A stretch of DNA of 64,000 nucleotides, from assembly GCF_016812035.1 (NCBI RefSeq), contig NZ_CP069178.1, positions 1 through 64,000 of the forward strand, read 5' to 3'. This document shows positions 55,650-63,646 of this stretch, piece after piece. The notes under the pieces were generated by a model. The model saw only the letters and a list, made by a program, of their open reading frames with translations. It made no database searches and had not been told where the DNA came from. Every line of letters starts with the position of its first letter. The stretch's first letter is position 1. Both the position numbers and the translations under genes were made by a program. This stretch comes from Bulleidia sp. zg-1006 (lineage in GTDB: Bacteria > Bacillota_I > Bacilli_A > Erysipelotrichales > Erysipelotrichaceae).

Positions 55650-57698
55650 ATGATTAATAAATTTCCAAATAAATTAAGAGATTTACGAAAGTCTTTAGGC
55701 TATGCTCAAGGAGAGATGGCAAGCCGCTTAGATGTATCAGTGAAAGACTATATGAATTGGGAAAATGGAAATAGCCTTCCTGCTTTCGCACAAATTCAAA
55801 AAATGGCAATTCTTTTCAATATACCGGTGGAATTGTTGATGGATAATAAAAAGGAGATTAGCGAGGATTTACTAAATACCTTAAGTAAGAGTGTTACGAT
55901 TCCAAGCTTTGTAAAGGCGACACCTGAAGTAATCCTAACGGATACAATGCCGTTAGAAACGGGAGAAAACCTAGGTGAAACAAAAGTGATGTCAGCCATT
56001 CAAGATAGCCCTCGCAAAGAAGCTATCAAGAAAGAAGTTGAAAAGCGCAAAAAGATTAGTCGTAAGGTCATTTGGATTGGTAGTGCTGTATCAGCAGTGA
56101 TTTTAGTTGTTTTAGTTCTTGTGTTTGTCTTTTTGTTCAATCGTAAGAGTAATTTAACAATTAGTGATGTCAATCGTTTGGCCTTAGGTAAGCATTTTTC
56201 CATTTATATTGCGGATAATGGTTCAGTTCAAATTCGGGGAAATTTGAATAATAGGTCAGTTTTTGAAAATATTGTTCAAGTTAGTAATTATGATGATCAT
56301 GTGGTTGGTTTAAAGAAAGATGGAACTGTAGTAAGCAGTGAAAGTCATGATGATGTTTCAAGGATGCGGTCTATTCAAATGGTGGCTGCCGGCTATGACC
56401 ATATCTTAGCTTTAAAAAAAGATGGAAGCGTTGTTTGTTCGGGCAATGAAAATGCGTGTTCTGTTTCGGAATGGAAGAATGTTAAGCGTATTTATGCCGG
56501 TAAGAATGTTAGCTTTGGTCTTCGCAGTGATGGTCAAGTTCTAGTGGCTGGTGATGGTGCAGAGGTAAAGGGCATAAGGGGTGTTCAAAGCATTTGTGCT
56601 AATGACCAAATGATTGCACTTGTTCGTAAGGATGGCGCTGTTCAAGTTATCGCTAAAACAAAGAAAGAAATCCCAAATACAAGTCATTTATCAGATGTAA
56701 AGTATGTGGCTCTTCATAAAGAGGGTGTCTTTGCGATTGGTCAAAATAATAAAATTCAATGGTCAGTCTTGGATGAAGAAAAAGCTTCTTTTGATAAAGC
56801 AACTTTATCTCGTTGGCAAAACATGCGTTTTATTGCCGGTAATGGGGATACTTTAGTTGGTATAGATCAGAATGGTAAGATGGCAGGTATTGGAAATAAT
56901 GATTCCAATCAATATGAAAATACTTCCGTTTTAGCTGAACCACAGGTTAATAAGCTGGGACAAGTGAAAAATATTAAATTCAAAGAAACGACGGCTAATG
57001 TAAATATCACTTGGGATCCGGTGGAAAATGCGGATCGTTATCGTGTTACAATCGATACTGAACCGATGTTTGATAAACAAGATATCGCGAGCAATAGCAC
57101 CAGTATTCCAGCCACAAAACTGGAATCCGGTAAAACTTATAGAGTAACGGTCACTGCTTTATCGGATAAGACGGATAAGTATTCCGAAAGTGATGTGACA
57201 ACGATTAACTATACCTACAATCAAAAGGTGATTAATTTAGAAGCACCTAAAAATGTAACCAATGAAGTAACGAATGAGGGTTGGGTATTTAAGTGGGATA
57301 AGGTTGAACATGCGGATTACTATAAGATTGTTTATGATGGTCGTATCTTGGTGGATAAGCAAAAAGATCCCATCTATCACATTGATAACGAAGGTATCCC
57401 AGAAAATTCAAAGCATAAAATTGAAATTACAGCACATTCTAACCAACCGGAGGTTTATCGTGATAGTCCACCGGTGATAATAGAAGCCACTTATACAGTT
57501 AAGAAATTTGATATTACATTTGTGTTTGTAAGAAATGGCGCTGAAGTAGGGAGAAAATCGTATCGTCTAGCTCAAGGTTCTTATTTACTTGGTTCAATTA
57601 TTCAATATGCGGATATTCCGGGTGGTTATCACTTAAGCAATCCGTCTTCTGAAGTAAGTATTTCAAAATCCGGTGAACTAAATGTGGAGGTTAAATAA
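55650..57698 (+). CDS. Transmembrane HTH regulator with RCC1-like propeller and fibronectin III domains
   Basis: This 682-residue protein has an N-terminal Xre-type HTH (residues 1-62: RDLRKSLGYAQGEMASRL), a charged linker, one transmembrane helix (about 140-163), then an outer part. Residues about 176-425 hold RCC1-like repeats with recurring GxDHILALKKDGSVVCSG-type units, about 430-523 and 528-616 are fibronectin type III-like, and 617-682 is a final small beta domain. The layout suggests a one-component receptor that senses an outside ligand or surface structure and acts on DNA from the membrane (inference). A small GYF_2-like gene is translationally coupled to it. Confidence 0.75.
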   Translation: MINKFPNKLRDLRKSLGYAQGEMASRLDVSVKDYMNWENGNSLPAFAQIQKMAILFNIPVELLMDNKKEISEDLLNTLSKSVTIPSFVKATPEVILTDTMPLETGENLGETKVMSAIQDSPRKEAIKKEVEKRKKISRKVIWIGSAVSAVILVVLVLVFVFLFNRKSNLTISDVNRLALGKHFSIYIADNGSVQIRGNLNNRSVFENIVQVSNYDDHVVGLKKDGTVVSSESHDDVSRMRSIQMVAAGYDHILALKKDGSVVCSGNENACSVSEWKNVKRIYAGKNVSFGLRSDGQVLVAGDGAEVKGIRGVQSICANDQMIALVRKDGAVQVIAKTKKEIPNTSHLSDVKYVALHKEGVFAIGQNNKIQWSVLDEEKASFDKATLSRWQNMRFIAGNGDTLVGIDQNGKMAGIGNNDSNQYENTSVLAEPQVNKLGQVKNIKFKETTANVNITWDPVENADRYRVTIDTEPMFDKQDIASNSTSIPATKLESGKTYRVTVTALSDKTDKYSESDVTTINYTYNQKVINLEAPKNVTNEVTNEGWVFKWDKVEHADYYKIVYDGRILVDKQKDPIYHIDNEGIPENSKHKIEITAHSNQPEVYRDSPPVIIEATYTVKKFDITFVFVRNGAEVGRKSYRLAQGSYLLGSIIQYADIPGGYHLSNPSSEVSISKSGELNVEVK

Positions 57699-57883
57699 TG
57701 GATAAGATTTGGTATTATTTAAATCACTCAGCGAAAGAAAAGCTCGGTCCTTATACGGATGAGGAATTAATTAAGCTTTTAAATCAAGGTATTGTGGATG
57801 TGGATGATTACATTTGGATGAAAGATTTTGAGAACTGGTTAAAGGTAGAAGATTCCATTTACTCCGTATATATTGGAGAATAA
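57698..57883 (+). CDS. Small GYF_2 (DUF4339)-like protein
   Basis: This 61-residue protein reads WYYLNHSAKEKLGPYTDEEL and later YIWMKDFENWLKVED, matching the GYF_2/DUF4339 layout, a small fold that binds proline-rich peptides or occurs in membrane-associated proteins. It starts in TAATG with the HTH-RCC1 stop, so it is translated with it, and ends at a strong terminator. It could be an adaptor for that receptor (inference). No partner motif is visible. Confidence 0.7.
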   Translation: MDKIWYYLNHSAKEKLGPYTDEELIKLLNQGIVDVDDYIWMKDFENWLKVEDSIYSVYIGE

Positions 57884-57905
57884 GGCTGGATTTCCGGCCT
57901 TTTTA
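57882..57905 (+). terminator. Terminator after the GYF_2 gene
   Basis: AAGGCTGG (57882-57889), ATTT loop, CCGGCCTT (57894-57901), then T run; one G-T pair. Confidence 0.88.
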
Positions 57906-57914
57906 AATGGCTTT

Positions 57915-57923
57915 TGGTATAAT
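57915..57923 (+). promoter_or_regulatory. Extended -10 promoter of cysS
   Basis: TGGTATAAT lies 25 bases before the cysS ATG; GAGG at 57938-57941 is the ribosome site. Confidence 0.65.
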
Positions 57924-57948
57924 AAGACAGGAAAAATGAGGAAATGTT

Positions 57949-59280
57949 ATGCAATTGTATAATACAAAAACATTAAAATTAGAAGAATTTAAACCAAGGA
58001 AAGAGGGAGAAGTAACACTTTATGTTTGTGGACCAACGGTTTATAATTACGCTCATATTGGTAATGCAAGACCAATGGTGGTGTTTGATGTTTTGAAAAG
58101 AGTGTTTGAGGCAAGAGGTCTGAAGGTAAAGTATGTGTCCAATTACACAGATGTGGATGATAAAATCATCAATAAGGCAATGGAAGAAGGGGTTAGCGAA
58201 ACTGAAATTGCGAACCGCTATATTCAGGCTTATGAGGATTTGCGTAAAAAATTGAATATTGAACAACCGAATATTTGTCCGAGAGTGACGCATACAATGG
58301 ATAGTATTATTGCATTTATTAAGGGATTACAAGATCAAGGTCATGCCTATGAAGTGAATGGGGATGTGTATTTCTCAGTGGATTCAGTGGCAGATTATGG
58401 TGCTTTATCACATCAAAATTTAGAAGATTTAGATGCCGGTAATCGTATTGCAGAAAATGAGCAAAAGAAAAACCCGATGGATTTTGTCCTATGGAAAAAG
58501 ACCGAAAAAGGAATTCAATGGGATTCCCCATGGGGCAAAGGGCGTCCTGGTTGGCATACGGAATGTGTGGTCATGATTAATGAGAATTTAGGTCAAACGA
58601 TTGATATTCATGGTGGTGGTTTGGATTTGAAGTTTCCACATCATGAAAATGAAGCCGCTCAACAAAGAGCGATGTTTGGACGTGAATTAGCAGACCATTG
58701 GATGCACAATGCGATGGTGAATATTGATGGTGAAAAGATGTCAAAGTCTTTGGGAAATACTTTATGGGCTATGGATGTAACGAAGGAGTTAGGAACAAAC
58801 TTAACTCGTTGGTTAATTAGCTCAGTACATTATCGTAAGGAATTAAACTTTTCCGATGATACCATTCAAGCGGCTAAGACTGAATTGGATAAGATTTTAA
58901 ATACGCTTCGTCATGCGACTTTAAAAGTGAAGTTTGCGGATGTGGTGTGGAATTCTTCTGTAGATGAAGGTTCATTTAGTGAGTTTATCGAACAAATGGA
59001 AGATGATTTAAACACACCGAATGCCTATACGGTTATCTTTGAAACGGTAAAAAAATTAAACGCGTCTATTCGCCAAAGAGAATTGGATTATAACAAGATT
59101 ATGTCTTTCGTGAATAGCGTGGAAAAGATGCTGGATGTTTTAGGTATTGAATTAGAAATGGTAGAAGTTAGTGATGAAGATAAATGGACGTATCAATCTT
59201 GGATGAAAGCAAAGGAAGAAAAGGATTTTGACAAGGCTGATCAATATAGAACAATCCTACAAGAAAAGGGGTTAATCTAG
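57949..59280 (+). CDS. cysS: Cysteinyl-tRNA synthetase
   Basis: This class I synthetase charges tRNA-Cys. The 443-residue protein has CGPTVYNYAHIGNARP (HIGH motif and zinc cysteine), GRPGWHTECVVM, HGGGLDLKFPHHENE and KMSKSLGN. It opens a conserved cysS-mrnC-rlmB-sigH block. The cysE gene often upstream is not here. Confidence 0.97.
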   Translation: MQLYNTKTLKLEEFKPRKEGEVTLYVCGPTVYNYAHIGNARPMVVFDVLKRVFEARGLKVKYVSNYTDVDDKIINKAMEEGVSETEIANRYIQAYEDLRKKLNIEQPNICPRVTHTMDSIIAFIKGLQDQGHAYEVNGDVYFSVDSVADYGALSHQNLEDLDAGNRIAENEQKKNPMDFVLWKKTEKGIQWDSPWGKGRPGWHTECVVMINENLGQTIDIHGGGLDLKFPHHENEAAQQRAMFGRELADHWMHNAMVNIDGEKMSKSLGNTLWAMDVTKELGTNLTRWLISSVHYRKELNFSDDTIQAAKTELDKILNTLRHATLKVKFADVVWNSSVDEGSFSEFIEQMEDDLNTPNAYTVIFETVKKLNASIRQRELDYNKIMSFVNSVEKMLDVLGIELEMVEVSDEDKWTYQSWMKAKEEKDFDKADQYRTILQEKGLI

Positions 59281-59654
59281 TGAATCTATCACAATATTCA
59301 GGGCGCACATTAGCCTTTTTAGGCGATGCGGTTTGGAGTTTGGCAGTCCGCAACAGCTTATTGCGGGCAGGTCAGGGACAAGGAAAGATTTTACAAAAGA
59401 AAAGTATTTTGTATGTGAGTGCAAAAGCACAAGCTCGTTTTTATGAACAACTTCATGAAGAAGGTTTCTTTAGTGCAGAAGAGGAAGATTGGTATCGTTT
59501 AGGTCGTAATAATCATGGCGGTTCAGTGCCTAAGAATACGGATGTTCAAACATATCGGATGTCTACCGGCTTTGAAGCAATTTTGGGGGCACTTTATTTA
59601 CTGGGAAATGAGAATCGAATAAGACAAATTTGGGACAAAGTTAGGACTTTTTAG
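59280..59654 (+). CDS. mrnC: Mini-ribonuclease 3
   Basis: MrnC is an RNase III-like enzyme without an RNA-binding domain that matures 23S rRNA ends. The 124-residue protein has the family LAFLGDAVWSLAVRN and GRNNHGGSVPKN, with FEAILGALYLLGNE as a second active-site part. The GTG start overlaps the cysS TAG by one base. Confidence 0.93.
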   Translation: MNLSQYSGRTLAFLGDAVWSLAVRNSLLRAGQGQGKILQKKSILYVSAKAQARFYEQLHEEGFFSAEEEDWYRLGRNNHGGSVPKNTDVQTYRMSTGFEAILGALYLLGNENRIRQIWDKVRTF

Positions 59655-59664
59655 GAGATAGAAT

Positions 59665-60381
59665 ATGGCAGAATGGATTTACGGGAAAAACGTTGTGAAA
59701 CAGAGTATAGAAGAGGGAAGGGTGTTGAAACTAATCTTACAAAGAAAGGACGATTTACTGTTCAATCTTGCTCAAAAAAAGCGTATCCCAGTTGAAATCT
59801 TAGATCGAAATCGCATGGCTTCCTTGGTGAAAAATAATCATCATCAAGGGGTGATTGCCCAAATTCAAGATTATCCAAGCTATAGCGTGGATGAAATAGT
59901 AGCTTCTATTCCTAAGGAAAGAAAGGGTTTATTAGTCATGTTGGATGGAATTGTGGATCCACATAATTTAGGGGCTATTTTGCGAACTTGTGATGCGGTT
60001 GGTGCTGATGGTGTCATCTTTAAAAAAGATCGAGCGGTCGGCTTAAACGCAACGGTCGCAAAAGTGAGTGTTGGTGCCATTCAAACGGTTAAATGTGCTT
60101 CGGTAACAAACTTAAGTCAAACGATTGAAGTATTAAAGAAAAAAGGCTATTGGATTGTTGGTACAGCGATGAATGGTTCAGATTATCGTTCGCTTCAGTA
60201 TGATTTTCCAACGGTCTTAGTCATTGGCAACGAAGGCAAAGGGATTTCCCCTTTGGTGATGAAGCATTGTGATTATCAGATTCATCTACCTATGGTTGGC
60301 AAGATTTCTTCGTTGAACGCTTCGGTTTCGGCTGGCATTTTATTGTATGAAATTCACAATAAACGTTTCCCTCTATTCTAG
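59665..60381 (+). CDS. rlmB: 23S rRNA (guanosine-2'-O)-methyltransferase RlmB (TrmH family)
   Basis: This SPOUT enzyme methylates the ribose of a 23S rRNA guanosine. The 238 residues contain an N-terminal substrate-binding part, the motif LDGIVDPHNLGAILRTCDAVG, IGNEGKGISPLV and the knot end MVGKISSLNASVSAGILLYE. It follows mrnC in the conserved order. Confidence 0.95.
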   Translation: MAEWIYGKNVVKQSIEEGRVLKLILQRKDDLLFNLAQKKRIPVEILDRNRMASLVKNNHHQGVIAQIQDYPSYSVDEIVASIPKERKGLLVMLDGIVDPHNLGAILRTCDAVGADGVIFKKDRAVGLNATVAKVSVGAIQTVKCASVTNLSQTIEVLKKKGYWIVGTAMNGSDYRSLQYDFPTVLVIGNEGKGISPLVMKHCDYQIHLPMVGKISSLNASVSAGILLYEIHNKRFPLF

Positions 60382-60390
60382 GAGGAGAAC

Positions 60391-60987
60391 ATGTCTATTT
60401 ATGAAAATTCTTATGAACTGATTTATATGAGTCGCATGGGTGATGAGTATGCCCAAACGGCTCTTTTTCTTCAATATGAGGGTTTGTTGAATGCGTTGGT
60501 GAATCAAACCTTGATGGCCTACCCCTCGGTACGTTGTTATCGAGATGATTTATTGCAAGAAGCCAGGATATCTTTATTTCAAGCGATTAACCAATATCAA
60601 GAAAGTAAGAATACGACTTTTAAGACATTTGTTTGTTTGGTTGTGAAACGAAGAATTTGGAATGTGGTGCGCGATATTTTAGTAGATCATCAGCATAAGG
60701 GCTTTGATGCTATTTCTTTAGATGACCAAGATACGAATTATTATGAGATTTTGGAGCAGAGTAATCGTTTAGCAGAACCGGAATACTATGTGCAATATCA
60801 GACGGCCGCCAATCGTTTGCAAGAAGAAATTGGTCTTTTGGATGCGGAAGAAAGGAATATTTTATCTTGTTGGCTGGCTAGTGATAGTTATCAAGATGCT
60901 TCGGATAAGTTGGGCTTATCTAAGAAACAATACGATGGTCGTTTGCAAAGGGTGAAGAAGAAAATTAAAAGAGCTTTGTATGAATAA
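60391..60987 (+). CDS. sigH: SigH-like sigma-70 family factor
   Basis: This 198-residue sigma factor has region 2 (YEGLLNALVNQTL, DDLLQEARISLFQAINQY) and region 4 HTH (SYQDASDKLGLSKKQYDGRLQRVKKKI). In B. subtilis SigH governs competence and early sporulation and lies exactly here, between rlmB/rae1 and rpmG. Rae1 (yacP) is missing here. The organism shows no sporulation genes in the window, so its role is unknown. AGGAGGAG precedes the ATG. Confidence 0.85.
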   Translation: MSIYENSYELIYMSRMGDEYAQTALFLQYEGLLNALVNQTLMAYPSVRCYRDDLLQEARISLFQAINQYQESKNTTFKTFVCLVVKRRIWNVVRDILVDHQHKGFDAISLDDQDTNYYEILEQSNRLAEPEYYVQYQTAANRLQEEIGLLDAEERNILSCWLASDSYQDASDKLGLSKKQYDGRLQRVKKKIKRALYE

Positions 60988-60993
60988 GTGGCG

Positions 60994-61023
60994 TTGACGA
61001 TAATGCCGGGGTTATGCTAAAGT
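60994..61023 (+). promoter_or_regulatory. Promoter of rpmG-secE-nusG
   Basis: TTGACG (60994-60999), 18 bases, TAAAGT (61018-61023). Confidence 0.6.
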
Positions 61024-61049
61024 AAATTGGATTAGGAGTACTTTTCGTC

Positions 61050-61202
61050 GTGGTAAAAAAGGATAAACTTACATTGATTTGCAGTGAATGCAATTCTCGG
61101 AACTATACAACCAATCGTACTAAGAATTTAAACAAGCGACTGGAATTGAAAAAGTATTGTCCAAAGTGTGCGAAAACCACACTCCATAAGGAAACGAAGT
61201 AG
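61050..61202 (+). CDS. rpmG: Ribosomal protein L33, zinc-binding form
   Basis: This 50-residue protein starts at GTG 61050: [15 protein letters not shown], then [12 protein letters not shown]. Two CxxC pairs (CSEC, CPKC) show it is the zinc-containing form of L33. GGAG at 61035-61038 is 11 bases upstream. Order rpmG-secE-nusG is conserved in Firmicutes. Confidence 0.93.
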   Translation: MVKKDKLTLICSECNSRNYTTNRTKNLNKRLELKKYCPKCAKTTLHKETK

Positions 61203-61212
61203 GAGGTCCTGT

Positions 61213-61473
61213 ATGACTGATAAAAAACAAATGACAGATAAGAGACAAGTAAAGAATAACGTTCCAGCTAAAGACCATTGGTTTACATTTAGTGGTATTC
61301 GCAAGGAAGCGAGCCGTGTTCGTTGGCCTAAGTGGAAAACAATCAGTAGTGAACCCGGTACATTTCAAAACGCAACAGAAGTATTAGTGTTTACGCTTTT
61401 CTTCTCGTTGTTCTTTATTTTGTGTGATTTCTCAATTGCTTTCTTGTTAAAGACTGTTGGAATTGGAGGCTAA
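61213..61473 (+). CDS. secE: Preprotein translocase subunit SecE
   Basis: This is the essential one-helix partner of SecY. ATG 61213 gives 86 residues: a charged N-terminus, a cytoplasmic amphipathic stretch (KEASRVRWPKWKTI) and one hydrophobic helix (VLVFTLFFSLFFILCDFSIAF region, residues about 55-80). AGGAGGT precedes the start. Confidence 0.93.
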   Translation: MTDKKQMTDKRQVKNNVPAKDHWFTFSGIRKEASRVRWPKWKTISSEPGTFQNATEVLVFTLFFSLFFILCDFSIAFLLKTVGIGG

Positions 61474-61477
61474 GCAA

Positions 61478-62074
61478 ATGAGTGAAATGAATGAAATAGA
61501 AAAAGTGGCGAAAGCTACCGATGATGAACATGAAGTGCGTTGGTATGTGGTAAACACATACGCCGGTCATGAGAATCGAGTAAAAGATAATCTTGAAAAG
61601 CGTTTGGAAACCATGGGTATTCAGGATTCTTTATTCCGTATTTTCGTTGCGGAAGAAGAAGAAATTGTCATTAAAAAGAACAACAAATCAGAAGTGAAAA
61701 AGGTAAATATGTTCCCGGGTTATATTTTTGTGCAAATGAAAATGACGGATCAAGCATGGTATGTGGTTCGTAATACACCCGGTGTTACCGGATTTATTGG
61801 TTCTTCCGGTGGTGGGGCTAAGCCTTTCCCCGTTTCAGAAGACGAAATGGAATCAATTCTACGTCGTATGGGCAATGGTGATCAAAAGGTTGTGGTTGAC
61901 TTCCAAGTTGGGGACAATGTGAAGATTTTGACCGGCCCATTTGCGAATATGGTTGGTCATATTTCAGCAATGAATGATCAAACGCAGATTGCAACAGTGA
62001 TGACTTTATTATTTGGTCGTGAAACACCAAATGAGATTAGTTATGGTGATTTACAAAAATTAGAAGAAGAATAG
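61478..62074 (+). CDS. nusG: Transcription termination/antitermination factor NusG
   Basis: NusG binds RNA polymerase and couples it to ribosomes or Rho. The 198-residue protein has an NGN domain (WYVVNTYAGHENRVKDNLEKR, seen from residue about 20) and a KOW domain (VGDNVKILTGPFANMVGHI). ATG 61478 is used because TTGGAGG is eight bases upstream. Normally rplK comes next; here three genes intervene. Confidence 0.96.
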   Translation: MSEMNEIEKVAKATDDEHEVRWYVVNTYAGHENRVKDNLEKRLETMGIQDSLFRIFVAEEEEIVIKKNNKSEVKKVNMFPGYIFVQMKMTDQAWYVVRNTPGVTGFIGSSGGGAKPFPVSEDEMESILRRMGNGDQKVVVDFQVGDNVKILTGPFANMVGHISAMNDQTQIATVMTLLFGRETPNEISYGDLQKLEEE

Positions 62075-62084
62075 GAGAAAAGAT

Positions 62085-62519
62085 ATGTCAAAAGAATTAT
62101 CTTCTATCATTACCACTTACGCTATTTGGGGTATTATCTGGTATATTTTACAGAGTTATGGGCATTTATTATTGTTTAAGAAAGCAAAAGTAAATACAGT
62201 AGCTGCTTTTATTCCTTTTTACAGAGAATTTAGAATGTTCCAATTAACTTGGGCTAACAAAAAAGTAGCTTTGATTTGGGCAGTTTGTATTCTTGGCTTA
62301 CCTCTTTGGTGGCTTGGTAGCGCAACAAAAATTCAAGTGATGGCTTGGTTTGGTTTATTTGCGTTCATTGTTGCATTGGTATTAGCTGCTATTCGTTCTT
62401 TTCATGAAACAAAAGCTTTCAATAAAGGAAATGGGCTAGCCATTGGTATTATATTTGCGGCTCCTATCGTTAACATTGTATTAGGTCGATCAGACGCTGA
62501 TTATCAAGGTGCGAATTAA
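62085..62519 (+). CDS. Four-helix membrane protein, DUF5684-like
   Basis: This 144-residue membrane protein has four hydrophobic segments (residues about 12-32, 60-82, 86-106, 118-136) and a conserved-looking AFIPFYREFRMFQLTW between them, a pattern of DUF5684-type proteins. Function unknown. It has its own strong ribosome site 10 bases after nusG and a terminator after it. With the padR/DUF2812 pair it separates nusG from rplK. Confidence 0.65.
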   Translation: MSKELSSIITTYAIWGIIWYILQSYGHLLLFKKAKVNTVAAFIPFYREFRMFQLTWANKKVALIWAVCILGLPLWWLGSATKIQVMAWFGLFAFIVALVLAAIRSFHETKAFNKGNGLAIGIIFAAPIVNIVLGRSDADYQGAN

Positions 62520-62544
62520 GGGATGAGAAATCATTCCTTTTTTA
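62518..62544 (+). terminator. Terminator after the membrane protein gene
   Basis: AAGGGATGA (62518-62526), loop GAAA, TCATTCCTT (62531-62539), then T run. It overlaps the 3' end of the convergent DUF2812 gene. Confidence 0.85.
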
Positions 62545-63085
62545 GTAAGTCTTTTTTTATTTTTCTTAGTTTTAATCCACTGTGGATTAAAAGGTATAGA
62601 TAAAGAATAAATAGAATTAAATAAATGAGCCCTACAATAGAAACAAAACCAAATTTACGAAACATAGAATGTCGTATATTAAGAATAATAATGACACAAA
62701 ATATCACTAATAGAATCCACATTCGGGTTTTTAAAATATGGTTAATCATAGTTATTTTGGACTCGGTATCAGAAAATATTTCTTTATCATTTTCATCTTC
62801 TCCTTCCACAACTATTTTTCTGAAATAATTCCATCCCCAACAAGAACCTAAGTAATCCCAACCATAATCTTGATACATTTGAAGGTAATCCTCAGCGGCA
62901 TTTTCATCTTTATATTCGAGTTTATAAACGGCGTTTTCCGGCGGGCATTCTTCAAACACAAAGAAACAAGGAATGGTCATTTTAACTAACTTCCATCCAT
63001 TTTTATGTTCTTGTTCGAGCCACTTTTCTTCTTCCAAGTAATCCGCAATGGTAAAAAATCTCATTTTTGTTTTTTGTTTAGCCAT
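62531..63085 (-). CDS. DUF2812 membrane protein
   Basis: The N-terminal half (about 1-100) is a soluble DUF2812-like domain (RFFTIADYLEEEKWLEQEHKNGWKL, the familiar opening, and CWGWNYFRK). The C-terminal half has two hydrophobic helices. Such proteins are usually paired with PadR regulators, as here. ATG on the - strand at 63085 has GGAGGAG just upstream; it overlaps padR by eight bases. Substrate or stress sensed is unknown. Confidence 0.8.
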   Translation of the reverse strand: MAKQKTKMRFFTIADYLEEEKWLEQEHKNGWKLVKMTIPCFFVFEECPPENAVYKLEYKDENAAEDYLQMYQDYGWDYLGSCWGWNYFRKIVVEGEDENDKEIFSDTESKITMINHILKTRMWILLVIFCVIIILNIRHSMFRKFGFVSIVGLIYLILFILYLYLLIHSGLKLRKIKKDLLKKE

Positions 63086-63401
63086 GATATTCTCCTCCAA
63101 GACTGTTTTGATATAGTCGTTTAATGCGCTTTAGTTCAATGTTTAGTATTTCTTTTCCTAAATCGGTAATTAGATACAATTTTCTCTTGTTTTCTTCACG
63201 AATAAATTGAATGAGTCCATCCTTTTCCATTTTGGATAATGTTCCATACATAGTTCCGGGGCTAATACTTACTTCGTTATTTGTCATTTTTTTGACTTGT
63301 TGACCAATTCCATACCCATGTTGGTAGCTTTGTAAGCAATACAAAATGTAAAAAGCGGTTTCGGACATTGGAATATAAATTCTTTTTAATTTCAAATCCA
63401 T
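63078..63401 (-). CDS. PadR-family transcriptional regulator
   Basis: This 107-residue winged-helix repressor reads SETAFYILYCLQSYQHGYGIGQQV and SPGTMYGTLSKMEKDGLI, typical of PadR. It is likely to repress its own operon with the DUF2812 gene and respond to a membrane or small-molecule signal. ATG 63401 is supported by GGAGG six bases upstream. Operator-like repeats lie in the promoter. Confidence 0.93.
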   Translation of the reverse strand: MDLKLKRIYIPMSETAFYILYCLQSYQHGYGIGQQVKKMTNNEVSISPGTMYGTLSKMEKDGLIQFIREENKRKLYLITDLGKEILNIELKRIKRLYQNSLGGEYHG

Positions 63402-63419
63402 ATAAATCCTCCATCTAAG

Positions 63420-63470
63420 TTCGATATATCGTAGCTCGGTATATTTGTACTATATCACGGTTCGATATAT
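63420..63470. promoter_or_regulatory. PadR operator region
   Basis: Repeats TTCGATATAT (63420-63429 and 63461-63470) and CTCGGTATAT (63435-63444), and the dyad TATATC-N7-GATATA (63451-63469), lie between and around the - strand promoter boxes. CGATATATCG at 63422-63431 is a perfect palindrome. PadR probably binds here to block transcription. Confidence 0.7.
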
Positions 63471-63477
63471 ATGACAA
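63449..63477 (-). promoter_or_regulatory. padR promoter (- strand)
   Basis: Reading on the - strand: TTGTCA (63472-63477), 17 bases, TATAGT (63449-63454). Confidence 0.75.
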
Positions 63478-63530
63478 GCTTTTGAGTCATACCATTACTT
63501 GGGTACTACTTGTTCTATGATAATTCTTTA

Positions 63531-63559
63531 TTGACGAAAAGACTTTTTCCGTGTAGAGT
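63531..63559 (+). promoter_or_regulatory. rplK promoter
   Basis: TTGACG (63531-63536), 17 bases, TAGAGT (63554-63559). The start near 63566 gives a leader of about 80 bases. Confidence 0.65.
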
Positions 63560-63582
63560 AAGTAGGCACAATTATGTGCAAC

Positions 63583-63620
63583 GTGCGTGGGAGAAGAGCA
63601 ATACTTCGTTTACCACAGCA
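63583..63620 (+). promoter_or_regulatory. L1-binding leader of the L11 operon (ribosomal-protein autoregulation)
   Basis: GTGGGAG at 63587-63593 and TACCAC at 63611-63616 imitate the L1-binding site in 23S rRNA (GGUGGGAGGC ... UACCACC). The arms pair GTGG (63587-63590) with CCAC (63613-63616). Free L1 could bind and repress rplK-rplA translation; this is known for L11-operon leaders. Confidence 0.6.
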
Positions 63621-63646
63621 TGTGGAAAGATATAGGAGGAAACCAC

